A stretch of 64,000 bases of DNA from Campylobacteraceae bacterium. Lineage in GTDB: Bacteria > Campylobacterota > Campylobacteria > Campylobacterales > Campylobacteraceae. Location: positions 42,705 through 106,704 of the forward strand of contig JAAYPR010000012.1 in NCBI GenBank assembly GCA_012519705.1, written 5' to 3'. Numbering within the stretch: the first letter of the stretch is position 1; every line of letters starts with the position of its first letter. The notes under the pieces are model-generated. The model saw only the letters and a list, made by a program, of their open reading frames with translations, ran no database searches and was not told the DNA's origin. Shown here piece after piece: positions 1-8,669 of the stretch. The translations under genes and the position numbers were made by a program.

Positions 1-1
1 G

Positions 2-547
2 TCAGATATCAACCAAGGCTTATTTACTCCAGGTAGTCATTTAACGGAAGTTGATGACATAATTGGAGCAAACAATATAGCCATAATTTTCCAAGGGGTA
101 AGACACTATCAAAACTTTGAAGCAGGTTTTGGTTTTGATTCATCCGATGCAAATGATAACTTTAAGGTAATGAATGTAACTATAGGTGGTGATGATGAAA
201 GGATAACAGCAGGAAATATAGGCTATGGTCCAAATGCCATAAATAAAGATATTTCAGAGAGATATCAGCTAGCACACTCAGCCTATGCTATAGTTCCAGA
301 GACTGAAATAGATCCGCTTGACCCCACAAGAACTGTAACAAATCTCTATCTTCATTATGATTATAAGCCGTGGATAGGTGAAACATATAGAACATATCCT
401 CAAAGAAGGAGTTTGTTAGCTAGCAATATCTATCTTTTCAGATTTAGAGGGATTGATAGCACGATTGACTTAAAGTTGTGTTTAAAAGATGACTCAGGGC
501 TTTTGGATAGGGATTTTATCGTTTGTAAAACCAAGGCGGTATTCTAA
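2..547 (+). CDS. C-terminal part of a prepilin-cluster/secretion-like protein (partial)
   Basis: The reading frame is open from base 2 to a TAA at 545-547, so the true start lies upstream of the window. No catalytic motif is visible in the 181 residues. The segment is rich in Asp, Asn and Tyr and looks like the globular part of an exported or pilin-like protein. Its stop overlaps by one base the start of a gene with a prepilin-type N terminus, so the two are probably co-transcribed. I infer that it belongs to a type II secretion or type IV pilus-like minor pilin set extending leftward. The function is not recognised from the sequence alone. Confidence 0.6.
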   Translation, partial: SDINQGLFTPGSHLTEVDDIIGANNIAIIFQGVRHYQNFEAGFGFDSSDANDNFKVMNVTIGGDDERITAGNIGYGPNAINKDISERYQLAHSAYAIVPETEIDPLDPTRTVTNLYLHYDYKPWIGETYRTYPQRRSLLASNIYLFRFRGIDSTIDLKLCLKDDSGLLDRDFIVCKTKAVF

Positions 548-1068
548 TGAAAGCTAGATTTTTAAAATTTAACAAAAACAAAACTATGAAAAGTGGCTTT
601 AGTTTGATAATGGGTATATTTTTTATAGTTATTGTAGCAACTCTAGGTTTGATGTCTTTAAAATTTGCAACCCAGTCAGCTAGGCAGTCAGTTGATGTAT
701 ATTTAAGAGAACAAGCTGAACTTTACGCTATGAGTGCAACAGAGCTTACCATTTTGGCTATGCAAAATAAAGACTATATAAATGAAAATGAGTGTTTGAC
801 TCATGTACATTACTCTTTCGGTACAGATGATGAAGGTAATAATCCTACTTTTTTAGCTACTGTAAATATTTTATATTTAGACAGTGCACTACCTGATACT
901 GTTTGTGGAGATGCCAGCAAAATAGACACTCCATCTGGGTATAGTGCTACAGACCCTACTGGAAATAAGTATGACAACGTTGCTATATTAGACGTAGTAG
1001 TAACTAGTAATCCAGATTTAGTAACTGAACCGATAAGATTTCACAGAAGAACGGTTCAAAGACCTTAA
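547..1068 (+). CDS. Prepilin-like (GspK/PilX-type) minor pilin candidate
   Basis: This is a protein of 173 residues. A short basic leader ends in Lys-Ser-Gly and is followed by Phe-Ser-Leu-Ile-Met and a hydrophobic helix at about residues 18-40, the layout of a class III (prepilin) signal. The usual Glu at mature position 5 is Met here, which in type II secretion is a feature of the GspK-type tip pseudopilin. The start overlaps the previous stop by one base. An internal Met at 586 could be an alternative start. The remainder, with two Cys, is the presumed periplasmic domain. The prepilin-like nature is well supported; the exact subunit role is inferred. Confidence 0.6.
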   Translation: MKARFLKFNKNKTMKSGFSLIMGIFFIVIVATLGLMSLKFATQSARQSVDVYLREQAELYAMSATELTILAMQNKDYINENECLTHVHYSFGTDDEGNNPTFLATVNILYLDSALPDTVCGDASKIDTPSGYSATDPTGNKYDNVAILDVVVTSNPDLVTEPIRFHRRTVQRP

Positions 1069-1084
1069 ATTTAAGCTTAAATTT
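1067..1084. repeat. 18-bp perfect palindrome after the pilin-like gene
   Basis: The sequence aaatttaagcttaaattt starts at the stop codon of the pilin-like gene. It may act as a weak transcript end or simply reflect AT-rich sequence. There is no clear T tract. Confidence 0.35.
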
Positions 1085-1086
1085 GC

Positions 1087-1092
1087 TAGAAT
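1087..1092 (+). promoter_or_regulatory. Candidate -10 box for hpf
   Basis: TAGAAT lies about 30 bases upstream of the hpf start. No good -35 is visible, which is normal for Campylobacter sigma-70 promoters. The call rests on the hexamer alone. Confidence 0.35.
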
Positions 1093-1123
1093 ACAGGTTT
1101 TATTATTTTTTAAGGAGAAATTT

Positions 1124-1657
1124 ATGAACACAAGTATTGTAGGAAAACAGTTTGAACTAACTGAACCTATAAAAGAGTATATAGAAAGAGCATTTGAAAG
1201 CTTTGATAAGTATAATTTAAATATCGTAAGCATCAGATGTGTTATTTCAGCAGATGAAAAAAAGGGTAAAAAAGGCTTTGTAGTTGATCTATCTATCAAC
1301 CTACCTAAGAAAAACACTATCGTTATTTCAGGTAAAGATAAAGACCTTTATGCAGCGATTGACAGCATAAACGACAGAGCATCAAAAGTTTTAAGAAGAG
1401 AGAGTGATAAGTGGAAAACTCATAAAAATAAAGACGATATAAAAGAGGAAATTTTAGATGTACTTCACGATATAGATGAGTCTATAGATGAAGATGAAAT
1501 AGTTCCAGTTGAGCTTGAGACATTTAAGCCAATGGAAGTGGATGAGGCGTTAAAAGCTCTTAAAGATAGCCAAGATCAATTCTTAGTATTTAATGATATG
1601 GATGCTAAGATGAGAATTCTTTACAAAAGAAAAGATGGCAAATTCGGACTATTTTAA
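1124..1657 (+). CDS. hpf: Ribosome hibernation promoting factor, long form
   Basis: This 177-residue protein has two parts. The N-terminal domain (about 1-95) has the HPF/RaiA pattern, beginning with a self-association motif Thr-Glu-Pro-Ile-Lys and ending in the basic helix Ala-Ser-Lys-Val-Leu-Arg-Arg that binds the 30S decoding site. A charged linker leads to a C-terminal dimerisation domain (about 125-177) ending Arg-Lys-Asp-Gly-Lys-Phe-Gly-Leu-Phe. The long form is known to pair 70S ribosomes into inactive 100S dimers in stationary phase. A good ribosome binding site (aaggag) precedes the ATG. It stands alone between the pilin-like genes and a repeat island. Confidence 0.93.
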   Translation: MNTSIVGKQFELTEPIKEYIERAFESFDKYNLNIVSIRCVISADEKKGKKGFVVDLSINLPKKNTIVISGKDKDLYAAIDSINDRASKVLRRESDKWKTHKNKDDIKEEILDVLHDIDESIDEDEIVPVELETFKPMEVDEALKALKDSQDQFLVFNDMDAKMRILYKRKDGKFGLF

Positions 1658-1683
1658 TAGTTAATTTGTTATTGTTGGGTTTC

Positions 1684-2279
1684 GTCATTGCGAGGAGTGT
1701 AACGACGAAACAATCCACGTCGTCGTCATTGCGAGACTTGCACAGCAAGTCGTGGCAATCCAGTTCTTTAAATTTATACTGTTTCCGTCATTGCGAAGCC
1801 TTTAGGCTGAAGCAATCTCGACCTTGAATTTAAACAAATTCTAGAAGTTAAATTTGCTAAAATAGACTCTAGAATTTCAAAAACTGGATTACTTCGCTAT
1901 CGCTCGTAATGACGACTACTAGCCATTGCGAAGGAGCTTATCGCTTTCTTTCGTCATTGCGAGATTTACAAAGTAAATCGTGGCAATCTAGTGTTGTGTT
2001 GCCAGTCATTACGAGGAACGTAGTGACGAAGCAATCTAAATCTTAGATTTAAACAAATTCTAGGAGTCAAATTTGTTAAAATCAACTCTAGAATTTCAAG
2101 AGCTGGATTACTTCGCTATCGCTCGTAATGACACTATCAGTCATTGCGAGCCAACTTGTTGGCGTGGCAATCTAGTTATTTGATTTAAGCGGTTTTCCGT
2201 TATTGCGAGAAACGTAACGACGAAACAATCCACGCCGTCGTCATTGCGAGACTTGCATAGCAAGTCGTGGCAATCCAGC
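1684..2279. repeat. Cluster of gtcattgcgag-type dispersed repeats between hpf and the giant exported protein
   Basis: This gene-free stretch is nearly all repeat. Two full elements (about 1785-1914 and 2005-2132) share a core reading aaacaaattctag...ctagaatttca and end in the inverted half ctcgtaatgac. Between and around them are solo units of about 40 bp, for example 1725-1763, 1952-1993, 2139-2175 and 2240-2279. The solo units have the form gtcattgcgag + small hairpin + cgtggcaatccag. All units could fold as stem-loops. No open reading frame with a ribosome binding site was seen here. Confidence 0.85.
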
Positions 2280-2299
2280 CCACAAAAATACAAAAAGAC

Positions 2300-2323
2300 T
2301 TTAGGGCTAAATTCAGCCCTAAA
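2300..2323. terminator. Stem-loop after the repeat cluster
   Basis: The arms tttagggct and agccctaaa enclose a 6-base loop. There is no T tract, so termination is uncertain. It may also be an RNA structure at the edge of the repeat island. Confidence 0.35.
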
Positions 2324-2381
2324 TTTATAAAAGCCTTATTCGTAAGGTTTTTATAAATTTCTCATGTAAAAGTACATATGA
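2321..2381 (+). repeat. Leader hairpin unit, copy 1 (18-bp stem with TTCG loop)
   Basis: The arms at 2321-2338 and 2343-2360 pair over 18 positions (one G-T pair) around the loop ttcg. A small second hairpin follows (atgta-aaa-gtacat). A similar unit of the same layout recurs at 2450-2510 directly before the start of the giant exported protein. The paired arrangement in a presumed 5' leader suggests RNA-level regulation, but that is inference. Confidence 0.6.
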
Positions 2382-2449
2382 AAGAAATTTTAAAGATGTT
2401 TAGTAGAGCTAAATTAAATTTATTTAGTTTGGCTTAAGTTATTAGTTCC

Positions 2450-2510
2450 AAATTTGTAAAAATCCTATTTGTAAGTTTTTTACAAATTTTTCGATGCAAA
2501 AGTGCATTAA
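2450..2510 (+). repeat. Leader hairpin unit, copy 2, directly upstream of the giant exported protein
   Basis: The arms at 2450-2462 and 2477-2489 pair over 13 positions. They are followed by gatgcaaaagtgcat, which mirrors the small hairpin of copy 1. The unit ends immediately before the ribosome binding site aaggag at 2512-2517. Confidence 0.6.
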
Positions 2511-2523
2511 AAAGGAGTACAAA

Positions 2524-5500
2524 ATGAAAAAGTTAAATTGTTTTATAAAAGTTATAATATTAACTTTTATAATGGTTGGTTCTGGTTATGCTTATAATCC
2601 TTTGCCATTTGGGGCATTGCCAACTGGCAAAGAACATGAGACGCATAAGGCAGATAGTGCGATGGTGAAGACAATAAGACAAGGCTCTGCCCAATATGCT
2701 TCTTTTTATTATTATTATCAAAATACTCAAGATAAACATAAGATTAGATGGCAACCAACTGAGCAGTATAGTGGACTAAACCCATATGTTCAAGAGTTAA
2801 AAGATAATTTTATTTTCGGCGATTTTGTGATGACTGGAAGTGGCATTATTAAAGATTGGCAGACTTATCATAATGTTAAAGATTTAAATTTAGGAAGCGA
2901 TAGAAAACAAAACTCATCTATGGCGCAGCTAGCTCCTATGACTGGAAAAGATAAGTATGAAAAAGTTGGTGAAAAAATAGAAGCTGATGATGTGGTTTAT
3001 GCTAGACTTTATTGGCAAGGTATGCTGTTTGATAAAAAAGATTGGTATAGTGACTCCGATATAGTTCTTAGACATTTTTATGATGATATTAAAAACTATA
3101 GAGATATCACTATAAGTGTTGATGGTTCAGCTCCTCAGACTCTCACAGCAGCTCTTGAAGACACTTTTGTAATATACAGCTCTAGCAAATACCTTTATTC
3201 AAGCAAATATGGATATAGTTTTGAGTATAGTGCTAGCGTTGATGTTACGGAGATAGTTAGAGCAAATTTAACCAATGGTGAGATAGTGGTAGGTGGTATT
3301 AATACCAGTCTAGATAGTAAGGATAAATATTATATTCCAAATACACCAAGCAATATGGTAACAGGGTATCACTTTATAGGTAGATACAGAAAAGATGGAG
3401 GTATATGGACAAATAACAATATTTATTCATACCCAGCTAGAGGTGGCTGGTCTTTAGTTGTTGTATATAATAATAAAGATAAATATAAGCCAAAATCAGT
3501 AACTTTATACGATGGTTTTACAAATTTATCGTCAAGAGGTATAGATGGGGCTATAGATAGCATGACTTTGGATTTTAGCGGATTTTATACTCCTAAAAAC
3601 CAAGAGTTTGATGCTAAGGCGGGGTATTTTTTAAATGGATCGTCTGGTGGCTCAACGCAAGGCATGAGATTTAGCAATAAAGCAAGTTGTTTTACAAATC
3701 CTGTTGGCGATTGTGAGGTATATGAGCTGGACGGAGAGCTTAACCCAATAGGATCTCAACTAAACAATAGTATGGTTTATTTAGATCATGATGGTAAACA
3801 AAAAAATATAACAAATAGCGGAAGAGGCATGGATTTAGATATTTATAATCTAAAAGGTAAGCTTAAGCCAGAACAAACATCTGCTTCTTTACAGATAACT
3901 GTTAGTTCAAAGTATAACAGTCAGTATAGGGTTACGCATTTAGGTAGTGCCCTTGTTAGTACAGTTGCATTTTCAACCGACCTCTATGTTCCAAAGGTTT
4001 GCTACTATAATGTTATGTATAATAGAGCTGGTATTAGCTCTAGAGATGAAGGGTTTGTTGTAACTCCGGGTGAGCCTTTAAAAAACCATGTCTATTTTGC
4101 ACTAAAAGATGCTGATGCTAAAGAAGCATATGGTCTAAAGGTTAAATCAAAACTTTCTAAAAACATAAAATATATAGAAAACACCATGCGTATAGATAAC
4201 TCTTTGAAGCACAAAGGGCAAAATGATTTCAAAGAAAATGATCTTTACTATATGAAAGACAACCAAAAAGGTCTTTATAAAGACAGCTCATACGCAGCGA
4301 CAAGCTTAGTATCTGGAACTGAAGATAAACAGTTTAATAAATACAATGACAAAACTAGCATTGATTTTTATATCGGTAAAGGTTCTGGTGATATAGTTGG
4401 GGGCAAAATCTCAGGTGGAGAAATAAAAGCTGGAGAGAAGGTATATACAGAGTACTATACTACTATCGGCGGTTACTATGAAGAGCCAAAATTTACTTAT
4501 GATTTTACACTAGAGGGAGTTGAGCTTCCTTACGATGCACCTATGGAAAAATGCTATCTTGAGGGCTCAAGTGATGATGAGTGGAAAAATGAAGTTAAGG
4601 TTGTTCCAATAGATGGCTTAAGGGTTGTAAATCAAAACTATCAACAAAGAGGCGATGATGATAAGCTATATACTCAAATAGCAAGTGAGCCATTTGATGT
4701 AAAAATAGTTTATGATATAAATATTACAGATTTTGGCAACGAAGATTTAAATACCATACTAGGAGATGATGATTTAGTCGAGTTTATGTGTAAATCATCT
4801 AAAAATACAAATGCTTGTAAAACGTACAAAAACCCTAATTCTGGTAGCAACGAAAAGAAGCAAGCTCTAGATGCACTTAAAGCCGAGTATGAGAGTGAAA
4901 AAAATAGAATCATAGGAGAGCTTACTCAGGCAAATAGTGACTTAGCAGCAGAAGAGGCAAAGCTTCCAGAAGCTCAAGAAGAGTTAGCTAAAGCTGTGGA
5001 TGAGCTAGCAGTAGCTGAAGAGGAGCTGGCAAAGGCAGAGCAAGAGCTTAGTTTAGCACAAGCAGCGTATGATAGTAATCCAAGTAGTGAGAATGAAGCA
5101 GCTTTAAATAACGCTAAAGCGAAAAGGAATGATGCCAAAAATAAAAAAGAGGATGCTGAGAATAAAAAAGCTGAAAAAGAGACAGCATTAAAAACCATCC
5201 AAGATGAAATCACTAGACTAAAAACTCTCATAAGTAATCTTACAGGCGAGCAAACACAAATGGAGACTCCATTTAAAGATGAGTTTTCAGAGAGATTTCA
5301 AAGGCTTGATGGGACATTTGTATTGTCTTTATTTACTAGAGAGGAGATTGCAAATTTAGCAGGCGGATATGATAAAATAAATAAAGATGTTTGTGATGAA
5401 GCTGTAAAAGATAAGCAAAAAAATCATTTTTATAAATTTTTTGCCGATTTTAAATCTCCAACTGATGAGGGTGGAACTAGAATAGGTGATTTTGGGGAAA

Positions 5501-8232
5501 AGACAAAACTAAATCCTAAAAAAGCAAAAGGACATGCTTATAAATCTTTTGATTATTTCTTAGACACAGAAGCTAAAAAAAATGAAATTCCTATCAATAA
5601 CGTAGAGATAGGTTTCGCAAGAAAAGACTATACTTTTATCATCAGCTATTTGCCAAGCGGGGTAGAAAACTTAGGTATGTGTATAGTAAAAGAGTGTCAA
5701 GAGAATAGTGCTATTAATGGCAATGATGAAGAGATGGCAAAATGTAGAGCTAAGTGTGAGGAAAAAGCTTTAGAGGATAGTTTTGTAGATGAATACAAGT
5801 CAAATGTTTGTAGACCAGAAAGGACATTTTCTGTAAGACCTGCTTATTTTGCTATGGAAAACAACCCTACTAGAATAGAGCCTTATGTAGCAGGAGGGAA
5901 AGAGTTTGCTGGTAAATTCGTAGATAATTTTTATCCAGTAACTAAAAAAGGCGATTATGTCTTAGGATATGATAATGTTCTTTTACCAAACGATGATGTA
6001 GAAGATAATAAAAAAGAGACTATTTTTGGGCAGTTATCATCTACAGCTTGTCTAAAAGAGCCGATAAGCAACATTTATATTGATTTGACAACTGGTGATG
6101 TTGGATATGAAAGCAATGCTAGCACAGAGGACTTTACAGGTAAAACTAAGATATGGAGCAATCAAGAAAACTCATCTAATAACCTAAGGGTTTCTTTTGA
6201 AAAAGGAAAAAATGGAGAGACAAAATTTGAAAAAGAAAAAGAAGAGTATAATGAAATCACAGACAGAGACTCTTTAAAAACAAAAGCAAACCCTATGAAA
6301 TCATATGCAGACTTTAAGCTTAGAAATGTAGGCGGACTAAACTACTATAACATAGGCTATGCCAAGATGAGTGTAAGTGATAAGAGCTGGTCGCAAGATG
6401 GTTGTATAGATGGGAATTATACAAACGATGCTTTATCAAATGACATTAGCACTTCCAAAAAAGGCATGGTAGGATGTTATGTTGGTATAGAAGATCAAAA
6501 TTTAGATAATCTAAAGGACAGAATCGGAAGTGATATTATCGCCAAGCTTATTCCAAAAGATTTGGTGTTTAAATTTAAACATAGCGATATAGAGATTAAT
6601 ATCAACGATTTGTCTAACGCTTTATCTGAAAATGGTCACAACTATACATATTTTAGTGATGACAGAGATATGGTAGCTGGTCTTGATATGAGTTCGGCTG
6701 CATATTTTAACGCATACATAAATGAAGAGTTAAAAGAGCAAAAAATCTTAGCAACACTTTATAACAAAAACTGCTATGCGAGAGATATAGTTTTTGGTCT
6801 TGATTTTGAGTTTGACTGCGATGGTGATTCAGAAAATAACAACATAAGTAATACAGATAGCGTTAAGGGTACTAATCGTTGTAAAAAAATCAAAGTAGTT
6901 GCAAGAGGCGACGATGATGATGATGATGGCAAAACTTATAAAATTGCTGATTCATATAAAGAATTTTGTAATCTAAATCCACTTCACGCTCGTTGTTATA
7001 GATTGCCAAGTGACGACATACTTTATAGTTCAGATGAGAACAATAGTGTTCCAGACGGTATACTGTTTTTTGCAAAAGATGGCATAATAAATTATGATAT
7101 TAACTCAAGTCTTAGCAGTAAAGACGTAGAGTTTCCACTTAATGACAAAAAAGATTCAGTTTTAAAACCTTTATATCTTTATACTGAGCTAAAAAAAGAT
7201 AAAGTGGATGATAATGTATCATCAAATAGGTTGCCTATATTTAAATTTAAAGAGAGCAGTTTTGCTAATGGCGAAAACGTTGGAGTTGTAGGCATTAACT
7301 TTGTTAGAGAGAGAAACAAGGCTTTAAACCCTAAGATAATTTATGCTGAGGATTTTGCTAAAAACAAAGATATAAAATTCCAAGAGCAGCCGTTAGTAAC
7401 TGATGGCAAGATTGAAAATAATGAAGTTATGACAAGCGGTATTGTATCTGATAGACAAAATTTCAATGAATACAAGAGAAAACTTGATATTGGTGGAGGT
7501 GAAAATATTCTTGAAACGGCAGATAATGGCGTGGCACATTATTATTATGGTTATATAAATTCTGAGAGAAAATCATACGGTGTAGGAAATGACGTAACTC
7601 CACTTAGTTTAAATGATGATCATAATATTAGTGTTTATTCTATGGTTTATTGTAGTCCAGAAGTTGATGGAAAAAAGGTTGATTGTTTTGATATAAAAAG
7701 CTTAAGCTTGCTTTATAAAGAAAACGATGGAGTTAATCAACTTCAAGTTGGCAATAGAGAATATTTCTATCAAAACCCGGCTGAGTTTAATACAGGAAAT
7801 GGTAACGATAAGGCTGACTGGTTTGATGTCTACGAACGCAATGGAAATATGGTTAGTTTTGTTAAAGGTTTTGGGCAAGGAGATAGAGAGCCTATGGTAA
7901 AAGAAGCTGATACTCAAAGGCAATATGAAAAGCTGTCTGTAAAATCAAGCCATGGAGGCAGATTTAATGTGCATGTAAATACACGCTCTTGGCTTTTATA
8001 TAATGAGTCTGGGCAAACTTTAACTGATGGATTTAACCTTTTTGAGCTAGAATTTAGTGACACATCAACATTCTCTGGCGAAGCTCAATGGGGTGGAGTT
8101 GGTAGAATACAAGATGCTGATGGCAAAGATACAGATGAGATAGTTGGAAGATATCTTGATGAAGAAGGCGATAAGGCTAATAAAGACAAATATATCAATA
8201 TTCAAAATAAAAGCAACAGGATAACTTGGTAA
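2524..8232 (+). CDS. Giant exported protein (1,902 residues) with DUF3344-like N-terminal region and central coiled coil
   Basis: The ATG at 2524 is preferred over the one at 2494 because aaggag lies at 2512-2517 and a signal peptide (Met-Lys-Lys, hydrophobic core, Ala-Tyr-Ala-type end) follows directly. Around residues 145-330 the pattern Ala-Arg-Leu-Tyr-Trp-Gln-Gly...Asp-Val-Thr...Gly-Gly-Trp-Ser-Leu-Val-Val-Val-Tyr...Asp-Gly-Phe resembles the DUF3344-type domain of bacterial surface proteins with DUF11 repeats. Residues about 776-912 form an Ala/Glu/Lys-rich coiled coil. A poly-Asp run lies near residue 1,461, and Cys residues are scattered. No autotransporter barrel, LPXTG or repeat-in-toxin motif was seen. 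It is likely a secreted or surface structural protein or adhesin; its role is unknown. Confidence 0.8.
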   Translation: MKKLNCFIKVIILTFIMVGSGYAYNPLPFGALPTGKEHETHKADSAMVKTIRQGSAQYASFYYYYQNTQDKHKIRWQPTEQYSGLNPYVQELKDNFIFGDFVMTGSGIIKDWQTYHNVKDLNLGSDRKQNSSMAQLAPMTGKDKYEKVGEKIEADDVVYARLYWQGMLFDKKDWYSDSDIVLRHFYDDIKNYRDITISVDGSAPQTLTAALEDTFVIYSSSKYLYSSKYGYSFEYSASVDVTEIVRANLTNGEIVVGGINTSLDSKDKYYIPNTPSNMVTGYHFIGRYRKDGGIWTNNNIYSYPARGGWSLVVVYNNKDKYKPKSVTLYDGFTNLSSRGIDGAIDSMTLDFSGFYTPKNQEFDAKAGYFLNGSSGGSTQGMRFSNKASCFTNPVGDCEVYELDGELNPIGSQLNNSMVYLDHDGKQKNITNSGRGMDLDIYNLKGKLKPEQTSASLQITVSSKYNSQYRVTHLGSALVSTVAFSTDLYVPKVCYYNVMYNRAGISSRDEGFVVTPGEPLKNHVYFALKDADAKEAYGLKVKSKLSKNIKYIENTMRIDNSLKHKGQNDFKENDLYYMKDNQKGLYKDSSYAATSLVSGTEDKQFNKYNDKTSIDFYIGKGSGDIVGGKISGGEIKAGEKVYTEYYTTIGGYYEEPKFTYDFTLEGVELPYDAPMEKCYLEGSSDDEWKNEVKVVPIDGLRVVNQNYQQRGDDDKLYTQIASEPFDVKIVYDINITDFGNEDLNTILGDDDLVEFMCKSSKNTNACKTYKNPNSGSNEKKQALDALKAEYESEKNRIIGELTQANSDLAAEEAKLPEAQEELAKAVDELAVAEEELAKAEQELSLAQAAYDSNPSSENEAALNNAKAKRNDAKNKKEDAENKKAEKETALKTIQDEITRLKTLISNLTGEQTQMETPFKDEFSERFQRLDGTFVLSLFTREEIANLAGGYDKINKDVCDEAVKDKQKNHFYKFFADFKSPTDEGGTRIGDFGEKTKLNPKKAKGHAYKSFDYFLDTEAKKNEIPINNVEIGFARKDYTFIISYLPSGVENLGMCIVKECQENSAINGNDEEMAKCRAKCEEKALEDSFVDEYKSNVCRPERTFSVRPAYFAMENNPTRIEPYVAGGKEFAGKFVDNFYPVTKKGDYVLGYDNVLLPNDDVEDNKKETIFGQLSSTACLKEPISNIYIDLTTGDVGYESNASTEDFTGKTKIWSNQENSSNNLRVSFEKGKNGETKFEKEKEEYNEITDRDSLKTKANPMKSYADFKLRNVGGLNYYNIGYAKMSVSDKSWSQDGCIDGNYTNDALSNDISTSKKGMVGCYVGIEDQNLDNLKDRIGSDIIAKLIPKDLVFKFKHSDIEININDLSNALSENGHNYTYFSDDRDMVAGLDMSSAAYFNAYINEELKEQKILATLYNKNCYARDIVFGLDFEFDCDGDSENNNISNTDSVKGTNRCKKIKVVARGDDDDDDGKTYKIADSYKEFCNLNPLHARCYRLPSDDILYSSDENNSVPDGILFFAKDGIINYDINSSLSSKDVEFPLNDKKDSVLKPLYLYTELKKDKVDDNVSSNRLPIFKFKESSFANGENVGVVGINFVRERNKALNPKIIYAEDFAKNKDIKFQEQPLVTDGKIENNEVMTSGIVSDRQNFNEYKRKLDIGGGENILETADNGVAHYYYGYINSERKSYGVGNDVTPLSLNDDHNISVYSMVYCSPEVDGKKVDCFDIKSLSLLYKENDGVNQLQVGNREYFYQNPAEFNTGNGNDKADWFDVYERNGNMVSFVKGFGQGDREPMVKEADTQRQYEKLSVKSSHGGRFNVHVNTRSWLLYNESGQTLTDGFNLFELEFSDTSTFSGEAQWGGVGRIQDADGKDTDEIVGRYLDEEGDKANKDKYINIQNKSNRITW

Positions 8233-8254
8233 TTAATTTCTTTTGCTAAACAAT

Positions 8255-8288
8255 AAAACAGGTAGACTAAAATCTACCTGTTTTTTTT
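8255..8288 (+). terminator. Rho-independent terminator of the giant exported protein gene
   Basis: A 12-bp stem (aaaacaggtaga / tctacctgtttt) with a 6-base loop is followed by a run of T. Confidence 0.9.
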
Positions 8289-8308
8289 ATGATTTTACAA
8301 TTTTGCTC

Positions 8309-8354
8309 TATTGTTAACTTATTTACCAAAACCAACTAAAATTTAATTAAATTT
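8309..8354. repeat. Direct repeat, left copy, flanking the toxin-antitoxin module
   Basis: This 46-bp sequence (tattgttaacttatttacc...) matches 42 of 46 positions of 9107-9152. The two copies enclose the antitoxin and PIN-domain genes. Confidence 0.8.
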
Positions 8355-8385
8355 ATGGCAAGGTGGGGTTTTGTGTATTGTATTT

Positions 8386-8394
8386 TGCTATAAT
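8386..8394 (+). promoter_or_regulatory. Extended -10 promoter of the toxin-antitoxin module
   Basis: TGCTATAAT matches the extended -10 form TGnTATAAT and lies 20 bases before the antitoxin ATG. No clear -35 was seen. Confidence 0.6.
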
Positions 8395-8414
8395 CATCTA
8401 AAAAAGGATTCATA

Positions 8415-8669
8415 ATGAACACTATTACTATAGAGATAAGCAACCCAAATGAAAAAATATTAAACGCCATTAAAAGCTTGTTTTCTTTAGATCCAAGTCT
8501 TAAATATGAGATAAAAGACACCAGTAAAGAGAATGATTTAAATCAAAACTTCCAAAGCGATAAAAATATTCAAAATATTATGAAATTTGCAGGTTTCTGT
8601 AGTGGTGAGTTAAATAAAGATTATAAAACTTTAAGAGACGAGATGTTGGATGCTAGATATGGAAAATAA
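8415..8669 (+). CDS. Probable antitoxin of a PIN-domain toxin-antitoxin pair
   Basis: This 84-residue protein starts at an ATG with aagga upstream and overlaps the PIN toxin gene by 20 bases, the usual arrangement of antitoxin before toxin. The N-terminal half (Ile-Thr-Ile-Glu-Ile) looks like a short strand plus helix. The C-terminal tail, about residues 55-84, is helical and charged, ending Leu-Asp-Ala-Arg-Tyr-Gly-Lys, like tails that wrap a PIN toxin. The DNA-binding fold is not clear. Antitoxins of this kind usually bind their own promoter; the extended -10 sits just upstream. The call rests mainly on the partner gene. Confidence 0.7.
   Translation: MNTITIEISNPNEKILNAIKSLFSLDPSLKYEIKDTSKENDLNQNFQSDKNIQNIMKFAGFCSGELNKDYKTLRDEMLDARYGK

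Noticed and set aside
1684..2279. A CRISPR array
   Set aside because: The repeats are inverted and of mixed length, without regular direct repeats and unique spacers of constant size. No cas genes are in the window.
4974..5231. An antisense frame rich in Ser and Ala within the giant protein gene
   Set aside because: It is the mirror of the Ala/Glu/Lys coiled-coil codons and lacks a ribosome binding site.
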